Source: CAWCLK01 sp963796225
Lineage (GTDB): Bacteria > Actinomycetota > Nitriliruptoria > Nitriliruptorales > Nitriliruptoraceae
Assembly (NCBI GenBank): GCA_963796225.1
Contig: CAWCLK010000030.1
Coordinates: forward strand, 71,721-135,720
Direction of reading: 5' to 3'
Length of the DNA stretch: 64,000 nt
Shown here: piece after piece, positions 9,647 to 21,122 of the stretch
Numbering within the stretch: position 1 is the first letter of the stretch
How the letters are laid out: every line of letters starts with the position of its first letter
Made by a program: the position numbers and the translations under genes
The notes under the pieces: generated by a model
What the model saw: the letters and a program-made list of their open reading frames with translations, nothing else
Told to the model about the DNA's origin: nothing
Databases searched by the model: none

Positions 9647-11743
9647 GTGACCGAGCTCTCCTTCCCCCGCGCCCATGCCCGGTCGCGGCGCTTCACACTG
9701 GGCCGTCCGCGGTCCTTCGTCGTGGCGCCGGACGGCAGCCGCGTGCTGTTCCTGCGTTCCGACGCCGGTGACGACCCCGTCCACCACCTGTGGTCGCTCG
9801 ACCCGACGACCGGGGAGGAACGCCGGGTCGTCGATGCCGGGGCGCTCGGCGTCGACGACGCCGACCTGCCCGCGGCCGAACGCGCCCGTCGGGAACGGGC
9901 CCGCGAGGCCGGGGGTGGCATCGTGGGCGTCGCCACCGACCGCGACGTCACCATGGCCGTGTTCACGCTCGGCGGGTCGGCGTGGCGCGTCGAGCTCGAC
10001 ACGGGGACGGTGCAGGGCCTCGAGGTCGACGGCAGCCCCTATGACGTCCGCCCCGCCCCGGACGGGCAGCGCGTCGCGGCGGTCGTGGACGGGGCGCTGC
10101 ACGTCGGCGACGGGGACCGCCTGGCGCCCCTGGTCGCCGAGGACGGCGTGTCCTGGGGCGTCGCCGACTTCGTCGCGGCGGAGGAGATGCGCCGGTTGCG
10201 CGGCTACTGGTGGTCGCCGGACGGCACCGAGCTGCTCGCCTGTCGGGTGGACGAGTCGGCCGTCGTGACCCTCACCATCGCCGACCCCGCCAACCCGCGG
10301 GAGCCGGCGGTGGACCACCGCTACCCGCTGGCCGGGACCGCCAACCCGGAGTCGACGCTGTGGCGGGTCGACGCCACCACGGGCGAGCGCACCGAGGTCA
10401 CCTGGGACCGCGACGCGTTCCCGTACCTGGCCGTCGTGCGCTGGGGGGCCGACGGGCCGCCGCTGCTGCTCGTGCAGTCCCGCGACCAGCGCACCGCCCA
10501 GACCCTCGCCGTCGACGGCACCACCACGACCGTCGTGCGCACCGACACCGACCCCGACTGGATCGACCTGGTCCCCGGCGCGCCGGCGTGGGCCGGCGAG
10601 CAGCTCGCCACGGTCGTGGACCTGGCCGAGCACGGCGACGGCGGCAGCCGGGCCCTGGTCGTCGGCGACCGCGTGCTCACCCCACCGGGCATGCAGGTGC
10701 GCGCGCTGGTCCAGGTCGACGCCGACACGGCCTGGGTGACCGCCTCGCTGGACGACCCCACCCAGGTCCACGTGGTGCGGGTCGACCTGGCCGAGGGGGA
10801 CGTCGAGGTCGTCACCGACCGCCCCGGCGTGCACGGCGTCACCCTCGGGGGCGGGGTCCGGGTCCAGACCCACACCGACCTCGACCACCCGGCCGACGCC
10901 ACCGTCCACGGTCCCGCAGGCACGCACACGGTGCGGGGCGCGTCGCTCGCCCCGGGCCTGACCCCGTCGGTCGAGCTGCTCGAGCTCGGCGAGCGGGGGC
11001 TGCGCGGGGCGTTGCTGCGCCCCGACACGCCCGGCCCGTGGCCGGTGCTGCTCGACCCCTACGGCGGCCCCCACAGCCAGCGCGTGCTCCAGGCCCACGA
11101 CGCCTTCCTCACGCCCGCGTGGTTCGCCGCGCAGGGGTTCGCCGTGCTCGTCGTCGACGGGCGCGGTTCCCCGGGGCGGGGCCCCGCGTGGGAACGCGCC
11201 GTGCGCGACGACCTGGCCACCGCCCCGCTGCAGGACCAGGTCGACGCGCTGCACGCCGCCGCGGAGGTCGAGCCGCGCCTCGACCTCGACCGCGTCGCCA
11301 TCCGCGGGTGGTCCTTCGGGGGCTACCTCGCCGCCCTGGCCTGCCTGCGCCGCCCCGACGTGTTCCGGGCCGGGATCGTCGGGGCGCCGGTCACGGACTG
11401 GCGGCTGTACGACACCCACTACACCGAGCGCTACCTCGGCCACCCCGACGAGCAGCCCGAGGTCTACCGCGCGTCCAGCCTCGTCGACGAGGACGGGGCG
11501 CTGGTCGACCCGGCGCCCCTGCCGGCCGGGCGGCCCGCCCCCGAGCTGCTGGTCATCCACGGGCTGGCCGACGACAACGTCGTGGCCGCCCACGCGCTGC
11601 GGCTGTCCGGGGCGCTGTTGGCGGCGGGGCGCCCGCACGCCTTCCTGCCGCTGTCCGGCGTGACCCACATGGCCGTGCAGGAGGTGGTCGCCGAGAACCT
11701 GCTCCTGCTGCAGCGCGACCTGCTGCACCGGGTGCTCGCCTGA
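9647..11743 (+). CDS. S9-family dipeptidyl peptidase / prolyl oligopeptidase
   Basis: 698 residues with no signal peptide. Residues 1 to about 440 form a DPP-IV-type beta-propeller; VAPDGSRVLFLRSDA and WWSPDGTELLACRVDE are blades. The C-terminal alpha/beta-hydrolase domain has the nucleophile motif GWSFGGYLAAL with Ser 556, then GLADDNV (Asp) and GVTHMA (His). DPYGGPHSQRV and DGRGSPGRGPAWE are the usual conserved segments of DPP-IV. It should release dipeptides, often X-Pro, from peptides in the cytoplasm. GTG 9647 begins one base after the glk stop, so the two are probably cotranscribed. Confidence 0.9.
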   Translation: MTELSFPRAHARSRRFTLGRPRSFVVAPDGSRVLFLRSDAGDDPVHHLWSLDPTTGEERRVVDAGALGVDDADLPAAERARRERAREAGGGIVGVATDRDVTMAVFTLGGSAWRVELDTGTVQGLEVDGSPYDVRPAPDGQRVAAVVDGALHVGDGDRLAPLVAEDGVSWGVADFVAAEEMRRLRGYWWSPDGTELLACRVDESAVVTLTIADPANPREPAVDHRYPLAGTANPESTLWRVDATTGERTEVTWDRDAFPYLAVVRWGADGPPLLLVQSRDQRTAQTLAVDGTTTTVVRTDTDPDWIDLVPGAPAWAGEQLATVVDLAEHGDGGSRALVVGDRVLTPPGMQVRALVQVDADTAWVTASLDDPTQVHVVRVDLAEGDVEVVTDRPGVHGVTLGGGVRVQTHTDLDHPADATVHGPAGTHTVRGASLAPGLTPSVELLELGERGLRGALLRPDTPGPWPVLLDPYGGPHSQRVLQAHDAFLTPAWFAAQGFAVLVVDGRGSPGRGPAWERAVRDDLATAPLQDQVDALHAAAEVEPRLDLDRVAIRGWSFGGYLAALACLRRPDVFRAGIVGAPVTDWRLYDTHYTERYLGHPDEQPEVYRASSLVDEDGALVDPAPLPAGRPAPELLVIHGLADDNVVAAHALRLSGALLAAGRPHAFLPLSGVTHMAVQEVVAENLLLLQRDLLHRVLA

Positions 11744-11875
11744 CGCGCGGCGACGTCGTTCGATCCACCAGTGCGCGGACGGACGACACGCCCCGGGCGA
11801 GCACTGCGCTACGTTGACACCGACGTCGATTCCGGCGACGCCGGCCGGACCGCGCCACGACAGGGAGCCCGCACC

Positions 11876-12653
11876 ATGCCCGGGATGCGCGACGCGCCCC
11901 CCATGTACCGCGTCCTCAAGAAGGTCCTTCCCAAGGTCCTTGGTCCCTACCTGCACCTGCAGGTCGAGGGACTCGAGCACCTGCCCGATTCCGCCCCGGT
12001 CATCGTGGCGTCCAACCACCTGTCGTTCATCGACTCGATCGTGATCCCGATCTCGGTGCCGCGGCCGGTGTACTACCTGGGCAAGGCCGACTACTTCGAC
12101 TCGTGGCGCACGCGCTGGTTCTTCGAGGGGGCCGGGGTCGTCCCGATCAAGCGCGACGGCAGCGGGTCGGGTGACGCCGCCCTCGAGACCGGCGTCGACA
12201 TCCTGCAGTCCGGCGACATCGTCGGGATCTACCCCGAGGGCACGCGCAGCCCCGACGGCCGGCTGTACCGCGGCAAGACCGGCCCCGTGCGCATGGCGCT
12301 GGCCGCCGGCGTCCCCGTGGTGCCCACCGCGGTCATCGGCACCGACCGCGCCCAGCCCACCGGCCAGTACAAGCGTGTCGCGGTACCCGGTCACCGTGCG
12401 GTTCGGCCGCCCGCTGGACTTCGCCCGCTACGCCGACCAGGCCGAGGACCCCTTCGCCCTGCGCTCGGCCACCGACGAGCTCATGTACGAGATCATGATG
12501 CTGTCGGGCCAGGAGTACGTCGACGAGTACGCCTCCCGGGTCAAGTCGGGTGCGGTCACCCTCGACGAGCCGGACACGCCTGGCGCCCCGCCGCGGGCCG
12601 GCGACGAGGTCGTCGACCTCACCGACGAGGCCGCCTCGCGCCGGGCCGGCTGA
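11876..12653 (+). CDS. plsC: 1-acyl-sn-glycerol-3-phosphate acyltransferase (PlsC), one frame break
   Basis: About 258 residues. It acylates lysophosphatidate at the membrane in phospholipid synthesis. NHLSFIDS is the catalytic H-x4-D block I; block III is YPEGTRSPDGRLYRGKTG; PVVPTAVIGT is block IV. The frame breaks at about 12375, after GQYKR, and resumes as SRYPVTVRFGRPLDF; one extra base explains it. The ATG follows CAGGGAGCC. The 132 bp upstream has no gene and probably holds the promoter. The C-terminal 40 residues are an acidic tail. Same gene neighbourhood as mycobacterial Rv2182c. Confidence 0.85.
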
Positions 12654-12663
12654 TCCGCACCGC

Positions 12664-13178
12664 ATGAGCCAGCTGCCCCCGGCCAACTGGTACCCGGATC
12701 CCGACGACGCCTCCCAGCAGCGCTACTGGGACGGCACCCAGTGGACCGAGCACCGCGCCCCGGCGTCGCCACGCCACGCCCGGCCACCGCTCCGGCCCCC
12801 GCCTGGGGGCAGGCGCCGACCGCGCCCGGCGGCGGCACCAACGGCCTCGCCATCGCCTCGCTCATCGTCGGCGGGGTCTCGTTCTTCCTGGCCTTCATCG
12901 CCGTGGGTGCGATCGGCGGGGTCGTGGCCATCGTCCTCGGCGTCGTGGCCCTGCGACGGATCGGGGCCGGCCAGGGCACGGCGACCGCCCAGGGCGGCCG
13001 CGGCCTGGCGATCGGCGGCATCGTCGTCGGCGTGCTCGCCACCCTGCTCGGGATCGTGATGACGATCGTCTTCGTCTTCGTCGGCACCGCCATCGAGTCC
13101 GGCGGCAACTCCTTCACCGACTTCCTCGACTGCCTCGAGCAGGAGGCCCAGACCGGCCAGGACCTGCCCGACTGCTGA
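12664..13178 (+). CDS. DUF2510 plus DUF4190 membrane protein, frame broken in the linker
   Basis: The N-terminus has the DUF2510 motif WYPDPDD...RYWDGTQWTEH, a small Trp-rich domain common in actinobacterial membrane proteins. After a Pro/Ala linker come two membrane segments of DUF4190 type (GLAIASLIVGGVSFFLAFI and LAIGGIVVGVLATLLGIVM). The C-terminus, FLDCLEQEAQTGQDLPDC, has two Cys and faces outward. The frame changes around 12760 inside the linker. It lies 10 bp after plsC, so likely cotranscribed. Function unknown. Confidence 0.7.
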
Positions 13179-13205
13179 GCGGCGAACCCGCCCCGTCCCC
13201 GCGAA

Positions 13206-13352
13206 CACTGGGACGAGCCCCAGATTCCGTGGCAGGCGGGGCGCTGGCGCGGCTCGCCGAGCGCAGAATCTGGGCAGGAGCCCAGGATCTGACCCGCGGG
13301 CCACGAGGCGCGGTGGAACGGGGGCAGAATCTGGGACGGAGCCCAGAATCTG
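13206..13352. repeat. Three CAGAATCTGGG-type hairpin repeats between convergent genes
   Basis: Three related elements fill this interval. They are at about 13206-13228 (CACTGGG, 6-base loop, CCCAGATTC), 13264-13291 (CAGAATCTGGG, CAGGAG, CCCAGGATCTG) and 13325-13352 (CAGAATCTGGG, ACGGAG, CCCAGAATCTG). Each can form a GC stem around a 6-base loop. The last is followed by TTTT on the plus strand, so it could terminate transcription from the DUF2510 gene and, reversed, from msrB. The same family recurs at 37244-37335. Confidence 0.7.
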
Positions 13353-13365
13353 TTTTCCTCGGGGC

Positions 13366-13776
13366 TCAGGACGGGTCGAAGTCCAGGCTCAGCGAGTTGA
13401 TGCAGTAGCGCAGGCCCGTGGGCTGGTTCGGGGCGTCGTCGAAGACGTGGCCGAGGTGGCCGCCGCAGTTGCCGCAGACGACCTCGATGCGGCGCATGCC
13501 GAGCGAGGTGTCCTCGTGCTCCTCGACGTCTGCGGCGTCGGCCGGGGCGTTGAAGCTGGGCCAGCCGCAGTGGGCGTCGAACTTGGTGCCGCTGGCGAAC
13601 AGCGTCGCCCCGCACCCGGCACACCGGTAGGTGCCCTCGTCCCAGTGGTCGTCGTACGCGCCGGTGAAGGGACGTTCGGTGGCCTGCTCGCGCAGCACGC
13701 GGAACTGCTCGGGGCTGAGGCGTTCGCGCCACTCCTGCTCGGTCAGCTCGGCGGCGGGGCGGGCCTGGTCGCTCAT
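13366..13776 (-). CDS. msrB: Peptide-methionine (R)-S-oxide reductase MsrB
   Basis: 136 residues, full length for a single-domain MsrB. It reduces methionine-R-sulfoxide in oxidised proteins, with thioredoxin as reductant. The zinc Cys pairs are C52-x2-C55 (CAGC) and C101-x2-C104 (CGNC), the substrate motifs are CGWPSF and GHVFDD, and the catalytic Cys is C125 in RYCINSLSLDF. The ATG is preceded by GAGGA on the minus strand. It converges with the DUF2510 gene across the hairpin repeats. Confidence 0.95.
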   Translation of the reverse strand: MSDQARPAAELTEQEWRERLSPEQFRVLREQATERPFTGAYDDHWDEGTYRCAGCGATLFASGTKFDAHCGWPSFNAPADAADVEEHEDTSLGMRRIEVVCGNCGGHLGHVFDDAPNQPTGLRYCINSLSLDFDPS

Positions 13777-13959
13777 GGCGTCCTCCTCCACGGGCCCGCG
13801 ACGGTACCCGCGGGGCCGTGAACGCCCGATGAACGTCGGGGCGGCCGGGGCGGGGCGTGCGACGTGCAAGGAGGATGCAAGCGGTCGCCAGACCCTGTGT
13901 GACGCACTCGAACGTTCGTCCGCGTCCGAGCGACACGGACGCCCGAGACTCCTGCGAGG

Positions 13960-14304
13960 ATGCCTGTGCGACACCGAGTACTGCTGACGGCCGGACTGAC
14001 GATCGTCCTGACCCTGAATGGCTGCGCCGACGACGGCACGACCGACGTCGGGGGCGAGTCCGCGCCGCCGTCCGAGACGACCACCGAGGCCGCGACGTCG
14101 CAGCGGGCCGAGGCGTCGGCCGCGACGGCGGACGCGGCCTGGGGTGGGCGCCCCGCGACGGGCACACCTGCGTGTTTCGTGCAGACAGCTGGCCTTCGCC
14201 CCCGCCGCCTCGCGCGAAACCCGCACCGGCGCGGGCTTCGTGCACCTCGGCCGTCGGTCGTCCGGATTCGGTGTGCGGAACACGCGCCCGGGCAGGTTTC
14301 GTGA
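13960..14304 (+). CDS. Small putative lipoprotein whose C-terminus runs into repeat DNA
   Basis: A 114-residue frame starting at ATG 13960. The first 25 residues are a convincing lipoprotein signal (MPVRHRVLLTAGL then a lipobox ending LNGC), followed by a Thr/Ser/Glu/Ala-rich tether to about position 14150. From about 14165 the DNA consists of TTTCGTGCA-type repeats and the encoded residues become Arg/Pro-rich and unlike a real protein. It is therefore probably a truncated or degenerate lipoprotein gene invaded or replaced by the repeats. Whether it is expressed is unclear. Confidence 0.3.
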   Translation: MPVRHRVLLTAGLTIVLTLNGCADDGTTDVGGESAPPSETTTEAATSQRAEASAATADAAWGGRPATGTPACFVQTAGLRPRRLARNPHRRGLRAPRPSVVRIRCAEHAPGQVS

Positions 14305-14348
14305 AGCCTGGGGTGGACGGCACCCGTCGGTGTGACGCGAAACCCGCA
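14168..14348. repeat. Cluster of CGGGTTTCGTGCA-type palindromic repeats
   Basis: At least five copies of a short element in both orientations: CTGCGTGTTTCGTGCAG at 14168-14184, an inverted pair around 14211-14246 (GCGCGAAACCCGCACCGG then GCGCGGGCTTCGTGCAC), a partial copy near 14293, and GACGCGAAACCCGCAC near 14335. Exact reverse-complement copies occur at 51910-52026 and one near 60983. The inverted pair can form a strong stem-loop. Confidence 0.7.
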
Positions 14349-14386
14349 CATCGTGTGGCCGCCGAGACGGATCGTGCGGCCCGGCG

Positions 14387-15175
14387 TCACTCGGTCGCCG
14401 GCGGCGGGAGAGGGCTGGTGGTCGCGGGTGTCGTGCTCGGGCGGCGGGGCGAGCGGCTCGCGCCTGCTCCGCGGCGAGGTCGACCTCCCACTGCAGGGGC
14501 CACGGGTTCTCGGTGCACGGGGCGGCGCCGGAGGACTGCTGGGCCATCACCGGCGCGGGCAGGTTCAGCGCCGGGCACTGCGGGGACGGGTGGTGCATGT
14601 GGAGCAGGTGCCCGACCTCGTGGTTGACCAGCATCCGCCGGTAGTCGGCCAGCGACCCCTCCCAGGTGTCCGTGGCCGTGCGCCAGCGGTCGGCGTTGAG
14701 CGCGACCACCGGCCCGTTCTGGCACGAGTACGTCCCGTAGGTGTCCATGGGCAGGCACAGCTCGTCGACCTCGTCGGCCTCGCCCAGCACGACGCGGTAG
14801 GGGGCGTCGGGGTCGTCGAAGGTGAACACGAAGCCGGCCCGTTGCCACCCGCGGGGGTCGCGCAGGATGTCGGCCACGGTGTCCCGGAACGCGGCGGTGG
14901 ACACGCCACGTCGGTGACGTGCGAGACCACCCGCAGGGGCACCGGCGTGCCGGCCGCCTCGGCCTCGGTCGGGGTGGTCGCGGTCGGGGCGGGTGGGCCC
15001 ACCTCGCCGGTGGGCTCCGGCGCGGGGGAGACCTCGGGGAGCGTGGGCAGGCCGAGGGCCGGCGCCGAGGCAGGGGCCGACGACGCCGGTGAGGGTGACG
15101 GCGGCTCGACGTCCGTCGCGGGGGACGCCGTGCAGGCCGCCGCCCCGAGGGCGACGGCCACCAGCCAGCGGTGCC

Positions 15176-15179
<4 letters not shown>
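14387..15179 (-). CDS. DUF3152-type lipoprotein with zinc-peptidase motif, frame broken
   Basis: The start overlaps the glpK stop (ATGA on the minus strand). The N-terminus MRHRWLVAVALGAAAC is a lipoprotein signal, followed by a Pro/Ser/Ala tether. The body contains FRDTVADILRDPRGW, the segment AFRDTV to ELCLPMDTYGTYSC, and NHEVGHLLHMHH, a classical HExxH-type zinc site with a following His. It resembles actinobacterial DUF3152 proteins, which look like extracytoplasmic metallopeptidases. The frame is lost near 14905, between the tether and the domain, and the C-terminal end is uncertain; 14387 is the nearest stop. Substrate unknown. Confidence 0.65.
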
Positions 15180-16684
<1,505 letters not shown>

Positions 16685-16828
16685 GTGCCCTCCCGACCGC
16701 TCGGCGACGTCGAGGGGCGCACCCTACGTCCTCCCGCTCGGACGGTCCCGCGGGCAACCCACGAACCGCCGAGGCCTGCTCGCTAGTGTCGGCCCTCGTG
16801 TGTCCGACTCCCGCGAAAGGCACGACAC

Positions 16829-17864
16829 GTGGTCGCGCGCATCGGGATCCTCACCGGCGGTGGTGACTGCCCCGGGCTGAACGCATCCATCCGTGCCATC
16901 GTCCGCCGCGCCGACCAGCACAACATCCAGGTGTACGGGTTCCAGAACGGCTGGAAGGGCGTGCTCGAGCAGAACGCCGAGCAGCTCACGATCTCCACCA
17001 CGCGGGGCCTGCTGCACCGCGGCGGGACCATCCTCGGCACCTCGCGCGTCGATCCCTACCGCGAGGTCGACGGCCCCGGCCGCATCCAGGAGGCGCTGGA
17101 CGTCCATCGGCTCGACGGGCTGGTCGTCATCGGCGGCGAGGGCACGCTGTCGGCGACCACGCGCCTGTACGAGGACGAGGGCCTGCCGGTCGTCGGCATC
17201 CCCAAGACCATCGACAACGACGTCGGCGGGACCGAGCTGACCATCGGGTTCCTCACGGCCGTCGACACCGCCACCGAGGCCGTCGACAAGCTGCACTCGA
17301 CGGCCGAGTCCCACAACCGCGTCATGGTGCTCGAGGTCATGGGCCGGCACGCCGGCTGGATCGCGACCTTCGCCGGCATGGCCGGCGGGGCCGACGCCAT
17401 CCTCATCCCCGAGGTGCCCTTCGACATCGACGCCGTGGGCCGCCACCTCAAGCACCGGGCCGGCATGGGGCGTGACTTCTCCATCGTCGTGGTCGCCGAG
17501 GGCGCCGTGCCCAAGGAGGGCACCATGGAGATGCCGAAGCACCCCGAGGACGAGTTCGGGCGCCCGCGGCTGGGCGGCCTCGGCGTGGCCGTCGCCCACG
17601 AGATCGAGGAACGCACCGGGTTCTCGGCGCGCTACACGATCCTCGGGCACACGCAGCGGGGCGGCACCCCCAACCCGATGGACCGTGTCATCGCCACCCG
17701 GATGGGCGTCAAGGCCATCGACACCGCCCAGTCCGGCAACTGGGGACAGATGACGGCGTACACGGTCGGGCGCGGTCGGCACCGTCCCGCTGGTCGAGGC
17801 GACCGCGCAGCTGGCCACGGTCCCCGAGCGCCTCTACCGCGTGGCGGAGGTGTTCTTCGGGTGA
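16829..17864 (+). CDS. pfkA: 6-phosphofructokinase, one +1 frame break near the C-terminus
   Basis: About 344 residues. It phosphorylates fructose 6-phosphate in glycolysis. GGGDCPGLNASIRAIV is the nucleotide loop, GGEGTLSATTRLY has Gly at the position where pyrophosphate-dependent enzymes usually have Asp, PKTIDNDV is the catalytic-Asp motif, and VMGRHAGWIA and GHTQRGGTPNPMDR bind substrate. The Gly plus Lys combination is that of actinobacterial group III ATP-dependent enzymes. The frame breaks at about 17770 (CGGTCGGGCGCGG has an extra G); the corrected end reads AVGTVPLVEATAQLATVPERLY. The stop overlaps the next GTG. Confidence 0.88.
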
Positions 17865-18672
17865 GTGTGCCTCGCGCTCCCCACCGGACACCTCGAGCCT
17901 GCTGGAGCTGGCGGTGGAGGTGGCGCTGGACGCCGGCCAGGTGCTGGTGGCCCACCGTGACGCGGTGCTGGACGTCACCACCAAGACCAGTGCGACGGAC
18001 CCGGTCACGCAGGCTGACCGCGCCTCGGAGGACCTGATCGCCCGGCGCCTGCTGGGGGCTCGCCCCGACGACGGCCTGCTGGGCGAGGAGGACGCCGCCA
18101 ACCGCCCCGGGACCTCGGGCGTGCGGTGGGTGGTCGACCCCCTCGACGCGACCGTGAACTACACCTACCGCCTGCCCCACTGGTGCGTCTCGATCGCGGC
18201 GGAGGACGACGACGGGCCACTGGTCGGCGTGGTGCACGACCCGGTCCGCAACGAGGTCTTCGCCGCGGGGCGTGGGCGGGGCGCGACACTGGACGGCGCC
18301 CCGATCCACGTCTCGGCCGCCGAGGACCTGGCCCGGACGCTCGTGGCGACGGGGTTCGCCTACGACCCGGCGGTCCGAGCGGACCAGGGCCGTGACGCGG
18401 CCGACCTGCTGACCCGCGTGCGGGACCTGCGGCGGGGCGGCTCGGCGGCCCTGGACCTCGCCTACGTCGCGGCGGGGCGGGTCGACGTGTACATCGAGTT
18501 CGGCCTGCAGCCGTGGGACTGGGCCGCGGGCCGGCTGCTCGTGACCGAGGCCGGTGGACACGTCAGCACCCACCACGCGCATCCTCGGCGGGGCGGTCCG
18601 CGACGGCATCGTCGCCGGGGGCCCCGCCGCCCACGACGCCCTGGTCGGCTGGCTGGGGGACCGGAGCACCCC

Positions 18673-18676
<4 letters not shown>
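17861..18676 (+). CDS. Inositol monophosphatase family protein, frame broken at both ends
   Basis: Roughly 260-270 residues. Motifs in order are TDPVTQADRASE, LLGEED (metal Glu pair), WVVDPLDATVNYTY and, near the C-terminus, QPWDWAAGRLLVTEAGG (third metal Asp). The family hydrolyses inositol phosphates, histidinol phosphate or 3'-phosphoadenylates; the substrate cannot be chosen here. The usual DPIDGT motif reads DPLDAT, a Gly-to-Ala change beside the metal-binding Asp. The start is uncertain: GTG 17861 overlaps the pfkA stop but is out of frame with the body, so a break between 17865 and 17914 is likely. A second one near 18573 precedes TRILGGAVRDGIVAGGP. Confidence 0.72.
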
Positions 18677-19697
<1,021 letters not shown>

Positions 19698-19701
<4 letters not shown>

Positions 19702-20030
19702 GCGAGCGTCCGGACCCGGCCGACGCCACCTCCCTCGACGACGTCCGCGACGCGATCGACGCGATCGACGACGAGCTGGTCGCGCTGCTCGGGCGACGGG
19801 GCGCCTGGGTGCGCCGCGCCGCCGCCTTCAAGGCCGACGAGGACGCCGTCCGTGACCCCGGGCGCGTCGAGCAGGTCGTCCGCCGGGCCCGCGACCGTGC
19901 GGAGGCCTTCGGGGCGGACCCCGACGTCGTCGAGGACACCTACCGCGCGATGATCGCCGCGTTCGTGGACGCCGAGCTCGAGGCCCACGACGCCGGCACC
20001 GACCCCGTCGTCGATCCTGGGGGAGCATGA
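19698..20030 (+). CDS. Chorismate mutase type II (AroQ-like)
   Basis: 110 residues, all-helical. The helix LDDVRDAIDAIDDELVALLGRRGAWVRRAAAFK matches the first AroQ helix, with the Arg and Lys that bind chorismate carboxylates. DPGRVEQVVRRARDRAEAFG and the final VVEDTYRAMIAAFVDAELE are the second and third helices. It would convert chorismate to prephenate for Phe/Tyr synthesis; an isochorismate lyase role is possible for this fold. It overlaps ltaE and the TauE/SafE gene by 4 bases each. Confidence 0.8.
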
Positions 20031-20746
20031 CCGCCGGCGTGCTGCTGCCGGTCGTGGTGGGCATGTTCCTCGGGGGCATCGCCAGCGGCGCCGTCGGGTT
20101 CGGGATCGTGCTGGTCAGCGCCCCGATCGTGGCCATCGGGGCGCCGCACCTGCTGCCCAGCGTGTTCGTCGCCCCGTCGTTGGCCGCGAACCTGCTCGTG
20201 GCCCATCGCGAGCGGGCCAGCCGCGACACGGCCCTGCTGCGGCGGCTGCTGGCCTGGCAGCTGCCCGGCGTCGGCGATCGGGCTCGCCGTGCTGGCCCAG
20301 GTGCGGGACGCCGACACACTGGCGCTTCTGGTCGCCGTGACCGTGCTGGTGCTCGTGCTGGTGGGCGTGTCGCCCTTCCGGCCGCGACGGTCCCGGACCA
20401 CCGAGGCCGATCGCGGCGTCGATCGCCGGGCCTGGCCGGTGCGGTCGCCAACACCAACGGGCCGCCCCTGGCGGTGCTGATGGCCGACGACGACCCGGCG
20501 CTGCTGCGCGCCACGCTGCCGGCCTACTTCGTGGTGGCCCAGCTCGTGCTGCTCACCGGCTGGACGGTGATCGGCCGCGCCCCGGGTGAGGCGCTCCTCG
20601 CCGGTCTGGTCGCGGTTCCCGCCGCACTCATGGGGGCGCTGGTCGGGCAGGGTGCAGCCCGCCGCTTCCTCACCCGGCGCATGGTCCGGGTCACGGTCCT
20701 GGTCCTCGCGCTGGTCGCCGCGGGGCGCGCGGTCGGCCTCGCCTGA
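20027..20746 (+). CDS. TauE/SafE-family membrane permease, three +1 breaks that cancel
   Basis: About 238 residues with seven or eight hydrophobic segments. GGIASGAVGFGIVLVSAPIV is the conserved first half-repeat and ANTNGPPLAVLM plus AYFVVAQLVLL the second, as in TauE/SafE/YfcA exporters or importers of small sulfonates and sulfite. Single extra bases near 20277 (GTCGGCGATC for GTCGCGATC), 20413 and 20433 (GCCGGGCCTG) scramble residues 85-135 and then restore the frame. Substrate unknown. Confidence 0.78.
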   Translation: MTAGVLLPVVVGMFLGGIASGAVGFGIVLVSAPIVAIGAPHLLPSVFVAPSLAANLLVAHRERASRDTALLRRLLAWQLPGVGDRARRAGPGAGRRHTGASGRRDRAGARAGGRVALPAATVPDHRGRSRRRSPGLAGAVANTNGPPLAVLMADDDPALLRATLPAYFVVAQLVLLTGWTVIGRAPGEALLAGLVAVPAALMGALVGQGAARRFLTRRMVRVTVLVLALVAAGRAVGLA

Positions 20747-20839
20747 CCTCGCCCCGCGCCCGCACCTCGGGCGCCCCCGCCCCACACCTCGATCCCGAGG
20801 AGGAAAGTGAGCGCCAGACCCCCCGGTACACCTCCTCGG

Positions 20840-21046
20840 TCCCGAGGGGGCGCAAGGCTGGCACGTCCTGGCGCGGGCCATCGCTCCTGCCCCGGAGGTG
20901 GCGGCCCGGGTGGGCGAGTTGGCGTGCGCTGCTCGGCCGCCGATGCACCGTCGATCCGATTGGCGGCCGACCTCGACGTCTCGCGCGCCGACGGCGTCAG
21001 GGCCGCTGATGGGCTGGCGGCACGGCTGGAGGCACGTCCGGCGTGA
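20840..21046 (+). pseudogene. Remnant of a second threonine aldolase gene (3' end only)
   Basis: In the 376-bp interval 20747-21122 no complete gene is present, but 20840-21046 encodes, over two frames, APEVAARVGEL and then GVRCSAADAPSIRLAADLDV, ending SRADGVRAADGLAARLEARPA. This matches, residue for residue in many places, the C-terminus of the threonine aldolase at 18673-19701 (APDVAARAGERGVRCSAADG, IRLVTHLDVSRDD). A frame break occurs near 20918 and there is no start. It is a truncated paralogue, either a partial duplication or the scar of an eroded neighbour. Confidence 0.65.
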
Positions 21047-21122
21047 GCGCGGGCGCGGCGGGCGGGCCGAGCCGCCTGTCACGGCCATTGCGCACTGCCC
21101 GGTGACGGCCCATGATGGCGCG

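Noticed and set aside
9551..12394. 947-codon minus-strand open frame
   Set aside because: Antisense shadow of the S9 peptidase and PlsC genes; composition is His/Gln/Gly/Arg-rich and unlike a folded protein.
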